In this document: positions 1-7,830 of the stretch, piece by piece
Numbering within the stretch: the first letter of the stretch is position 1
Layout: each line of letters begins with the position of its first letter
The notes under the pieces: model-generated
Databases searched by the model: none
What the model saw: the letters and a program-made list of their open reading frames with translations, nothing else
Told to the model about the DNA's origin: nothing
Translations under genes and position numbers: made by a program
Assembly (NCBI GenBank): GCA_016647705.1
Contig: CM028326.1
Location: 1,984,001 to 2,048,000, forward strand
Length of the DNA: 64,000 bases
Source of the DNA: Eucommia ulmoides
Lineage: Eukaryota; Streptophyta; Magnoliopsida; Garryales; Eucommiaceae
Reading direction: 5' to 3'

Positions 1-316
1 AAAATCTCGCTTGAGCTTCCATAATTTCAATTTGAACATATAGAACCTCAAAGTTTACTATTCATTCCACTACCGTCCAAGCCATTTTATCAACTATAAT
101 TTGGACAGAAAATAATCACCTATCATGCACCTAACTATTTTAATAGGTTTCATGGGAATTTCAGTCTACTCCTTCCCTCCCATTCTATTTCCCAACTAAA
201 TGCTCAAAGATGAACAAATAACTTCATATTATATAGTTTTTTGTAGGAAATTTATAAGGGAAAAGGTAGAAATCGAACCCTATTTTCGATTTTTGAAATC
301 GGAATGAAACAAAGAA

Positions 317-338
317 GGAGAGAGAGAGAGAGAGAGAG
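317..338. repeat. (GA)n microsatellite
   Basis: About 11 GA dinucleotide units. The duplicate copy near 35.73 kb has only a short, imperfect GA tract, so it grew after the duplication or decayed in the other copy. Confidence 0.9.
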
Positions 339-794
339 CTCTTACCTGATCCAGCTCGTCGGTGATGGAGAGAAAAGAGGATGGGAACAGAAACATGTTA
401 CCAAATGTATTTCTGTATATCAATCCAAAAATTCTGGAAGTGGGAACAAGAATCAACACTAACTAAACGAGGCTGAAATTGTCAATCCTATTCGGGAGTT
501 GGCAAGAAATGCCATTGTTCAACGTTTGATTGACCTTCACTAGCTCGACCACATGAGGTGGGCCCCACAATTGTCGTGGCAGCTCAATCTGGAGGACGGG
601 TGGCTGGTGGGATTTACTCGTTATCAATTATGATGGGGTTTTCAATGTACCCATTTGCCGACTATAATTTATGGTTCAAAAGCTATACTTTATGGTTCAA
701 AAGTACAATTTGGATTCCTCAAACTTTAAGGCAATCGGACCATAAGGTGGCTTGTGTTAACAAATGATTGTCTTTCAATACTTTAAGTACAAAT

Positions 795-795
<1 letters not shown>

Positions 796-849
<54 letters not shown>
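796..849. repeat. (CA)n(TA)n compound microsatellite
   Basis: About 20 CA units are followed by a short TA run. The duplicate position at 39.5 kb has a long pure AT run instead, so the same locus changed repeat type after duplication. Confidence 0.9.
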
Positions 850-928
850 TCACATATATTGAATTTTTACATGCCTTCATTTTTAATTTTCAATTTCAAG
901 ACTCGAATTCCACACAACCAAACACCAG

Positions 929-1270
929 CTAAAGCTTTTTTAGATCGACACAATCGACATGAATCATCTGTCCTCTGCCTACCTTAAGTATTGTTATTGT
1001 CTCCATATGATTCAAATTGTCTATCGATGACCCTATATTTGTAGCACGCCTTTCCACAAAGAAACCAGGCTCTTTAGGCTGAGGCAATATTGCTTCTTCA
1101 TTACCCAACATAAACACAACAGACGATATGGCTGGCCTATCTTCGAGAAGCTTCTGGACACACAATAACCCCACCTGAATGCATCTCTAAGCTTCTGATA
1201 CCTCGTACGAATCCCCCAAACATTCGTTGACCAGCTCCAAGCCTCTCTCTTCCTTCCAAAGCAACCATGC
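929..1270 (-). pseudogene. RLK copy A, exon 7 (kinase C-lobe end and tail)
   Basis: The acceptor reads gttag and the exon opens AWLLWKEERGLELVNECLGD, the end of the kinase C-lobe. A TAG at 1187-1189 replaces an Arg codon that copy B keeps (EARRCIQ there, EA-stop-RCIQ here). After it the frame continues [14 protein letters not shown] and [13 protein letters not shown]. One missing base near the end, relative to copy B, moves the frame past the normal ITILEAR stop, so the tail runs on to 929. Confidence 0.9.
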
Positions 1271-1615
1271 CTAACAAATAGCCATTTTTAACAATTATAG
1301 ATTACTTCAGAATTGCAATTTTAGAGAGTAGACTAGGAAAAAAAGAAACTATTTTCTTAGGGGGTGGATGAAAAAGTTATAATGGCCGAGTATAACTATA
1401 TTGATACACTATAAAATAACAAGTGTATAATCATAAATTAAGATTAATTTTATCAAGTTTTACCAGTTAATAAATTCAAATTTTATTAATTTATATGATT
1501 TCTACTTTCTTTGGATAGAAATATTCTCTGAATCATGAAAATTCTTTTTTAAATAATTTGAAATGAGTAATGGAGGCCATTAAATCCATAGTGGATCCGT
1601 CCCTATTTTTCTTAC

Positions 1616-1766
1616 ATATCCCAAAAGGCTGTGGTAGTCATTTCGATGGCAAAAACCTCTATTCCTTTGTCCACTCACTATCTCTAGCAAAAGCACCCCC
1701 ATGCTAAAGACATCGGATTTTGTAGAGCATTTCCCGTCAATTGCATACTCTAGAGATATGTAACCG
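1616..1766 (-). pseudogene. RLK copy A, exon 6 (activation segment end, subdomains VIII-IX)
   Basis: This 151-nt exon has a clean atgcag acceptor and a gtaag donor. It encodes [19 protein letters not shown] and [18 protein letters not shown]. The conserved GYMSPEYA of the family reads GYISLEYA here: the proline of the APE-like motif is changed to leucine, which would be expected to harm kinase activity. The duplicate exon in copy B keeps SPE. Confidence 0.92.
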
Positions 1767-1857
1767 CTGCATAACTTTATTAATATATTTAATCTTAACA
1801 AGGACACACACACACGCACATATATATTGGATTCACTATAATGATTATAAAACTTAA

Positions 1858-2095
1858 TATGTTCCGATTACTCTTTTTGTTTTACAAAAAATTTGGTCCC
1901 CTTCAAATATTCTAGCTAGCCCGAAATCAGAAATTTCTGGGATCAGATCACCGTCTAGTACAATATTGCTTGCTTTTAGATCCCTATGAATAATTCTTAG
2001 TCTTGAATCTTGGTGAAGATAGAGTAGTCCTCTAGCAATCCCTATGATTATATCAAACCGTTTTCTCCATGCCAATAAATTGCTTCTCTTGTCAT
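1858..2095 (-). pseudogene. RLK copy A, exon 5 (catalytic loop)
   Basis: This 238-nt exon carries the catalytic loop [10 protein letters not shown] and the magnesium-binding ISDFGLARI, so the catalytic residues are present. The acceptor is gttag. The donor is lost: the exon ends in aacata followed by ttaagt, where copy B has aacata followed by gtaagt. A transcript would read into the intron and stop at once. Confidence 0.92.
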
Positions 2096-2176
2096 CTAAC
2101 ACACCATTATGGAAAGTTTTAATGAAAAACATATAAGTAAATTATTCTTGAGTAAATTAGACAAAAAACATTGTAC

Positions 2177-2387
2177 CGAAGATGTAGTAATCCAAGTTTT
2201 TATTAGACATGTACTCGTAGATTAACATCCTTTCTTCTCCTTGAATGCAGCATCCCAACTTCCTCACTAGATTCCTATGTTGGAGCTTAGAAATCGAAAC
2301 TATCTCATTCTTAAACTCTTGTAGACCTTGTCGTGAGTTTTTCGACAGCCTCTTTACCGCTATCTCTTGTTTCATCGATAATTTCCC
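2177..2387 (-). pseudogene. RLK copy A, exon 4 (ATP-binding lysine, alpha-C)
   Basis: This 211-nt exon encodes [20 protein letters not shown], with the ATP-anchoring lysine in AVKRL, then [20 protein letters not shown] and the hinge [16 protein letters not shown]. The acceptor is atgcag and the donor gtac. [11 protein letters not shown] differs from the usual [11 protein letters not shown] kept in copy B. Confidence 0.92.
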
Positions 2388-2413
2388 CTGCATATATCAA
2401 TATTTGTGTCTTA

Positions 2414-2966
2414 TGGGTTTTGACACTTTGCACCCCTGAAGTTTGACCATTGTTTCACTGTCCTTGTAGTTTCAATTTGAATGCATGACACCCCTAAAGT
2501 TTCGTGATAACCCCATTTCAGTCCAAATGAATAGATACAATACAATTTTGGATGACAAACATTTATCGCCTATGCACCTAACTATTTTTTACGATGACCT
2601 TAAGGACATTTCCATCATTTTTCTTTTTCCTTTTGCAAATGTTTTATAAAAATGGCCTGCATGTGTGTGTGTGTGTGTGAATTCTGAGTATTTGGTTTGA
2701 AAAGAGAATAGCAGGAGGGAAATAAGGTGACTGAAAATACTCATAAAGTCCCAATCATATGTGCAGCAAGTGACTATTTTCTGTCCAAAATTGTAATGGA
2801 TATAATTATTTGGACTGTAGTAGGATGATTAGGAAACTTGAACCTTTTTTTTTTTTGTTGGTATTAAGTTTTTTTTTTTTTTTTGATATTATATGTTTAA
2901 ATTAAAACCATGGGGACCAATGTGAGATTTTGGTCAAACTTCAAGAATATGAAGTGTCAAAACTCT
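2414..2966. mobile_element. MULE-type MITE in RLK intron 3 (copy A)
   Basis: This element of about 550 bp has long imperfect inverted ends. The left end reads gggttttgacactttgcacc with 'aagtttgacca' following; the right end reads back as gagttttgacacttc with 'aagtttgaccaaaat' following. The flanks tgtgtctta (2405-2413) and gttgtctta (2967-2975) look like a decayed 9-bp target duplication, as made by Mutator-like transposases. There is no coding capacity. The same insertion is present in copy B, so it predates the duplication. Related single arms occur at 1-170, 7835-7930 and 35405-35580. Confidence 0.75.
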
Positions 2967-3044
2967 GTTGTCTTAAATCTACAATTGTAGAAGAAATTTT
3001 ATGCACTAGGATTATATATATATATATAGACGCGCGAATTTTAT

Positions 3045-3165
3045 CTTGTAAACAGGACCGAAATCACCTTCTCCAATCATGTTTGCGAGAGGGAAGTTGT
3101 TTGTTGCAGAAGCAATGGTTGCCAAATCAAATAAAGGCAATTCTAAGTCGTCCTCATTCCTTTTA
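3045..3165 (-). pseudogene. RLK copy A, exon 3 (glycine-rich loop)
   Basis: The minus strand reads [20 protein letters not shown] followed by [14 protein letters not shown]: the juxtamembrane segment and the ATP-binding glycine loop typical of S-domain kinases (GEGGFGPVYK, here [10 protein letters not shown]). After the terminal AAG the intron begins with at instead of gt, so this donor is also lost. The upstream acceptor is not certain. Copy B has no counterpart. Confidence 0.8.
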
Positions 3166-3254
3166 ATTTCTGAAAAATTTATTAAAATGTTAAATTTAAA
3201 CCAAAGGTAAGAGTTCTAATATAAAAAGGAGAATTTAAATCAAAGTTACCTCTT

Positions 3255-3378
3255 CTCTTTGATGTTATCTTCATAAAAACACACCCCGGAAACCAAGCCC
3301 AAAATTATCATCCCTGGAACAATGGAAACTAATACAATTTTCCCAACTTTTCTCTTCATGTGGTTTGAAATATTGATA
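3255..3378 (-). pseudogene. RLK copy A, exon 2 (transmembrane segment)
   Basis: One minus-strand frame reads KRKVGKIVLVSIVPGMIILG then LVSGVCFYEDNIKEK: a basic flank followed by about 22 hydrophobic residues, as expected for the single membrane span between PAN domain and kinase. The longer open frame over the same bases is a shadow. Exact exon borders are not certain. A long (AAT)n tract separates it from exon 1. Confidence 0.75.
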
Positions 3379-3443
3379 TCTAGAGCACAAAAAGATGGAA
3401 AACAAATGTGGATTAATCTTTTTTTTCATAATGTTGAAAAACA

Positions 3444-3444
<1 letters not shown>

Positions 3445-3499
<55 letters not shown>
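3445..3499. repeat. (AAT)n microsatellite
   Basis: About 18 uninterrupted AAT units lie in the intron between the PAN-domain exon and the membrane exon of copy A. They create false poly-Ile and poly-Asn reading frames. Confidence 0.97.
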
Positions 3500-3710
3500 T
3501 TTGTACCTAATTCAGAACCCGGTAAACGTATAATCTCTCTGATATCAACCAAATCTCCAACCCATATCAAACAGCCACGACCTCCATCAGTAACATAAGC
3601 ATTTGCGTATGCAGTGCAAGAACAGTTTTTCAAGCACTCGGCTCTACATTCATCCAGGTTCATGCTAGTGTTCACCCAAAACCTTAAAAGATCAGACAAC
3701 TTCACACTTA
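3500..3710 (-). pseudogene. RLK copy A, exon 1 part 3 (PAN/apple domain)
   Basis: The minus strand encodes VSVKLSDLLRFWVNTSMNLD then ECRAECLKNCSCTAYANAYV and GGRGCLIWVGDLVDIREI. The cysteine pattern (C-x3-C-x3-C-x-C ... C) and the sentence-like order match the PAN/apple module that ends the ectodomain of S-domain kinases. A solo LTR (3716-4347) separates this part from the S-locus glycoprotein part; VVSVKL lies exactly at the junction. Confidence 0.9.
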
Positions 3711-3715
3711 CAACC

Positions 3716-4347
3716 TGTTGTGCGGAAGCATGTTGGTGGACCCAACACAGAACAAATATTATGGGAGATGAAATGAAAACACACACACTCACTCACAAAC
3801 AATAACACAAGATTTAACGAGGTTTGGCAATTTTGCCTACTTCTCGGGAGCAACTATGAAACTTCTTTATTTGATGATGAAATACAAATAAAGAATACCA
3901 ATCAAGGCCTTAAAACAACTTAAGACATTTGAGCAAAAATTCACTCAATTGTGGCTATTGAGGAATTTAATCTCTCACTATTGAGGAATTTAATCTCTTA
4001 TTTCTACAATTGTGAGATCACACACCTTTTTTGAGCCTGTTGCAACTTTGCCTTTTATAGGCAGTGGAAGACCAATGAGTACAAAGATAATTTCTCTGAT
4101 TTTCTTAGCTGCAAATCAGAGAAGATCTAATCTGAAACTTTCTTCCTCCTTTTTTTTCTTTACACTTGTCTGTGCATGCTTCTTACTATCAATAACTTCA
4201 CAAGCTTTTTCATTTGTCAAAAACAAAGGGCCCCACAAAATAGAAAAGGAAAACCATCCCAAATCTCTGCATGAAGACAAAGAAAATAACTTGTCAAAGT
4301 TATGTGGCCCCCCACATATTTTTGACAATTGAGCCAATAATTCAACA
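3716..4347 (-). mobile_element. Solo LTR, probably Ty1/copia, inserted in RLK exon 1
   Basis: A 632-bp LTR fossil starting TGTTG and ending AACA on the plus strand (TG...CA). It is flanked by a perfect 5-bp target duplication CAACC at 3711-3715 and 4348-4352. Read on the minus strand it has a TATA box (4052-4059) in the middle and the 'cgttaaatcttgtgttatt' type of end common in copia LTRs. No second LTR or internal part is nearby, so it is a solo LTR left by LTR-LTR recombination. The receptor coding sense continues directly on both sides. The copia assignment is an inference from LTR style. Confidence 0.8.
4052..4059 (-). promoter_or_regulatory. TATA box of the solo LTR
   Basis: The minus strand reads TATAAAAG in a GC-richer context about 290 bp from the LTR's 5' end, the usual place for an LTR promoter. 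Confidence 0.5.
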
Positions 4348-4352
4348 CAACC

Positions 4353-5190
4353 CAATTTCTCTTTTCTTACACACCCACTAGACCATTGAAGGACATCCCA
4401 TTCTCTTCGTGATTTCGGGGTGAACCCGTGAAAACACAGGCAAGTCAGTGATTAATTGATTTTGCAAATGCTGTTAGCACCACAATGAGCATAAATATCG
4501 CAGGGGTCGTATGGTAAGGTGTAAATTAAATTCCATTTTTGATTTTTTTTTCATCCATTATGTGCCGGAGGAGCAAACCCGAAGGGCTCAAGCTCAGTAT
4601 GATGATGACCGAATTGTTGTAGGACTCTGAAACAGAAATCAGACGATCACTGTTAAACTCGAATTTGCGTACGAAAATTGGCAGATTGAGCCCCGTTCCA
4701 CGTCCCACTTCGAAACAGTTTTTCAAATTCAGAGGCAAAAATGGTTTGAGCCAGCCCGTGATTTTCGATTCTGTAACTAGAATTCTCGATCGATGGATAT
4801 CTTTAGTTCGCCACGATGTTAAGTATGAGGTTTCAGTCATCTTCATGCCCGGAAGCCGCGTTTGGGAAGGGAAATCGAAGCTCTGCCAAACGTGATTTTC
4901 GTGATCACTACTCGTGTCGAGAACGACGAAATTTCCAGTGTCCAAAAGTTTCCCAATCAGGTTTACCGCAATTCTTGAAAAATTTGAATGCCAAATAGCG
5001 AAACGGGTTTGATGGAAAAGACTCAGTTCGCCATTTTCGTTGATTGTTAAGGTTCCTCCCGAATCGGGTTGTTTCTGTTGGCGACCCAAACAACTACATC
5101 ATGGGTTGCTCTGAACCATATGCTGAGGAACCTGTTTTTGGAGGTTCTGGGAGAGAAAAATCCCAACGTGAATCTTCTGTTTGGGGAAAA
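4353..5190 (-). pseudogene. RLK copy A, exon 1 part 2 (B-lectin and S-locus glycoprotein regions)
   Basis: From 5190 downward the minus strand reads FSPNRRFTLGFFSP, then FRATHDVVVWVANRN (the VWVANR signature of the B-lectin fold), then SGGTLTINENGELSLF, LLDTGNFVVLD, VWQSFDFPSQTRLPGMKM and YLTSWRT. These are followed by the S-locus glycoprotein region with FEVGRG, SPSGLLLRHIMDEKK and CDIYAHCGANSICKIN. The pieces fall in several frames: there are frameshifts near 5075, inside 4700-4850 and near 4545, and a TAA after ICKIN near 4455. No single open frame remains. Confidence 0.9.
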
Positions 5191-5195
5191 CAGAG

Positions 5196-6506
5196 TGTTG
5201 GTGCATAAAATTGGTACACACCTCGAGTATAGTCCAGTCGGATGACAGGTGGGTCCTCTTGCTGATGTGGAGTCGTTGGTTGAAAAGTCCTCGCATGAGT
5301 TGTGTTGGGTCCTAGGAGGACCGACCTGCTGTGCCCAGAGTCGTGCTCCTTAGAGAGTGTACCTACAGAAGGCTCAGACCGGGGTTTATCCTGGTGAAGC
5401 CTCTCCGGTGTGGGAATCAGTGCTCAGAGAAAAAAGATACAGAATATAGTAAGTAAACAAACGAACTCGCGCGTAATGGAAGTCGTTCAAACGTACTTTT
5501 GGCTTACATAGCCCCTGATATATATATAGGTGTTAGAGATGATTTGTCGGACCTAAACACGATTAACTAGTCGAAACCATGTGTTTAGCCGATAATCTGG
5601 AGCGTTTAGGAGATAATCGTTGGGCTTGGGCTTTTGGGCACATTTAGCGAAGCCCGTGGGCCTTTGTCAGACCTGCGACGGTGAGCTGGTGGAGGAGAGC
5701 GGAGATCCATGGAGTAAACTGTTGGTGCATAAAACTAGTACACACCTCGAGTATAGTCCAGTCGGATGACAGGTAGGTCCTCTTGCTGAGGTGGAGTTGT
5801 CGGTTGAAAAGTCTTCGCGTGAGCTGTGCTGGGTCCTAGGAGGACTAACCTGCTGTGCCCAGAGTTCTGCTCCTCAGAGAGTGTACCTGTAGAAGGCTCA
5901 GATCGGGGTTTATCCCGGTGAAACCCCTCCGATGTGGTAATCAGCGCTCAGAGAGAAAAGATACAGAATATAGCAAGTAAACAAATGAACTCGCGCGTAA
6001 TGTAAGTCGTTCAAGCGTACCTCGGGCTTACATAGCCCCTGATATATATAGACATTGGAGATGATTAGTCGGGCCTAAACATGATTAACTAGTCAAAACC
6101 TTGTGTTTAGTCGATAATCCGGAGCGTTTAGAAGATAATCGTTGGGCTTGGGCTTTTGGGCCCATTTAGCGAAGCCCCGCCAGACCTGCGATAGTGAGCT
6201 GGTGGAGGAGAGCGAAGATCCATGGAGTCCTGGAGAAAAAACAAGGTGAAAATGGGAGCCGGTCGAGGTGAACGGTTGAGTCCCTAAAACTGATCGTCAA
6301 GGGCACGGCGCAGAGCTCAGAGCGGCACGTCCCTGCGGGGCTCCTCGCTCCTCCCTGGGTGCAAATAAGATTCCAGGTAGAAGCCGTAGTTGGTGTATAC
6401 TCCAGCGTGACGTTGTGATTCCAAAATGTGTCCCTATCATTGCGAGGGTTGACAAATGGCCGGATCCCAAGTGCTGACTCAAAGGTGCCAAAAAATACCC
6501 TCATCA
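5196..6506 (-). mobile_element. LTR-LTR remnant of a Ty3/gypsy (Tat-like) element in RLK exon 1
   Basis: This fossil starts TGTTGGTGCATAAAA and ends CTCATCA, with a perfect 5-bp target duplication CAGAG at 5191-5195 and 6507-6511. It is two direct copies of the same LTR sequence with almost nothing of the interior between them. The copy at 5720-6506 looks like a whole LTR of 787 bp; 5196-5719 matches its first 520 bp. By eye they differ at about 6% of positions. The bases just before the second copy (aaac) match the primer-site edge seen in the large Tat-lineage element at 42.8-56.3 kb, whose LTR has the same layout. It is clearly broken. Confidence 0.8.
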
Positions 6507-6511
6507 CAGAG

Positions 6512-6615
6512 TATCGCCATCCACTATGGATTTGTTCGGAGTGATCGTGTCTTGGGATATGGAGAATTGTAAGAAGACTGATGAATACAACAAAGCATAG
6601 AAAAAATCCCTGCAT
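6512..6615 (-). pseudogene. RLK copy A, exon 1 part 1 (start codon and signal peptide)
   Basis: The ATG at 6613-6615 opens MQGFFLCFVVFISLLTILHI, a clear signal peptide. The mature N-terminus ISQDTITPNKSIVDGDT follows in a different frame, so a small indel lies near the cleavage site. The sense continues directly into FSPNRRFTLGFF on the far side of the 5196-6506 insertion. The C-rich, pyrimidine-rich stretch just upstream fits a 5' UTR. Confidence 0.85.
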
Positions 6616-7830
6616 TTTCGCTCGTCGCCCATCGAATCAGAAACACTCCCCCCCTCCCCCCCAAAAAAAAAATTTAACTTACCTAAGATTCAGCCATCTA
6701 CCCACCTCTGTCTTTCTGTCCTCTCTCTCTCAGCTGAATCGGAGCAGATAGGCAAATCGACGAAATTGTTTGTGAAACCAGATCGGGTGAACGGCAGGGC
6801 AAACAGCAGAACAACGAACTGCTGTGTTCTTTAAATCATTCATCAATGGCGCAATCTAGAATCAGAATCAGAATCTCACTGCAAAAGATATATTTATATA
6901 TATATTTATAAATTAGAATCATAGTCTTACTGCAAAATATAAGATTTGAATTTAGATTGTACAAAATGAAATAAAATTACTCTGAAAAACCTATACACTT
7001 TCTGCAACCCTACACTGTAAATTTTTGACCAAAATTATTAAGAATGACAAAAACCATACAATTCTAAAAGAAAAAATATAAAAGTGATTTGACAATTCCA
7101 CACTACAAAAGGAGAAGAAAAAATTGTTTTGAATATTTCTTATTTGTTTTTTCCAATGTACATCACATTTATTTTTTTAAAGGGAGTTTATCATGAAGGA
7201 ATTTTTTACAACTTCACTTCGAAATCAATAAATTGTTGAAAAATCATACTTTATAACCATTGAATATATACCTTCAAATTGTTTTATTTTTTAATAAATA
7301 CCTTCATAAAATCTCTCATTTTTTTTTTTTCACTTCACTCACTCTGTTATAACTTGAGTTCATAAAATCTCTCATTTTCTTTTTCACTTCACTCAATCTA
7401 TCATAACTTGAGTTCATTGGAGTTGTTTAATTTTGTGTTGATTGAAAATTTTGAAGTTTCACCTTTAATCTATCATATAAAGTTAGTAATAATATATTGT
7501 TCTACTTAAAATTTTAAAATGTTGATATATGTTTTTTGTGAAAATTGTGTAATTATATATTTATGTTTACAATGTTAATTGTTGGTAATTTTTTAAAAAT
7601 GCTAATATACGTTTTTAGGCTAGTTTTTATGTAATTATTATTTTTTACTTAATATTGTTATTTGTTTATGTTAATCATTTACATTTAGACAAAACTTAGT
7701 AAAATATTGTATGTCATTTTCTTGTGAAATATTAATAATGACTCGTGTGTTATCATGTCATTTTCTCTCAAAATCAACCAATCATAGAGTAAATAAAGGA
7801 TTAATATGTTATTAATTATTACTTGTATGG
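6616..7830. other. Upstream region of RLK copy A, no gene seen
   Basis: A C-run and A-run (6646-6670) and a CT-rich patch near 6720 may belong to the old promoter or 5' UTR. Beyond 6880 the sequence is strongly AT-rich. A direct repeat of about 57 bp ('aaaatctctcatttt...cacttcactca...cataacttgagttcat') occupies 7310-7420. No coding sequence or RNA gene was recognised. Confidence 0.6.

Larger units (their letters stand above)
1..900. repeat. Segmental duplication flank, copy A
   Basis: This non-coding stretch downstream of kinase copy A matches 35430-36215 plus 39185-39640 in the same orientation. Shared landmarks are the opening 'aaaatctcgcttgagcttcc', the 'aacatgttaccaaatg' phrase near 390-405, 'cgaccacatgag' near 545, and the run-in to the dinucleotide repeat near 790. 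The duplicate at 35.4 kb carries a large solo LTR that is absent here. The first 170 bp also resemble one arm of the TIR element found in the kinase introns. I see no gene. Confidence 0.8.
929..6615 (-). pseudogene. G-type lectin S-receptor-like Ser/Thr kinase pseudogene, copy A
   Basis: All parts of an S-domain receptor kinase can be followed on the minus strand: signal peptide, B-lectin, S-locus glycoprotein region, PAN domain, membrane segment, kinase domain and the short C-terminal tail. Such proteins sit in the plasma membrane, bind extracellular ligands and phosphorylate cytoplasmic targets on Ser/Thr; that is family knowledge. Exon sizes 211, 238 and 151 nt for exons 4-6 are the usual ones. 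The gene cannot be functional. Exon 1 holds two LTR-derived insertions and frame breaks, the donors after exons 3 and 5 are not GT, the conserved SPE motif reads SLE, and exon 7 has an in-frame TAG at 1187-1189. A diverged duplicate lies at 39.8-41.4 kb. Confidence 0.92.

Noticed and set aside
3322-3598. Open frames with long poly-Asn and poly-Ile runs
   Set aside because: They are translations of the (AAT)n microsatellite in an intron of kinase copy A.
6297-6491. Minus-strand frames through the receptor start region read as a separate small gene
   Set aside because: They cross from the host exon into the LTR remnant at 6506; the true content is the signal peptide exon plus LTR sequence.
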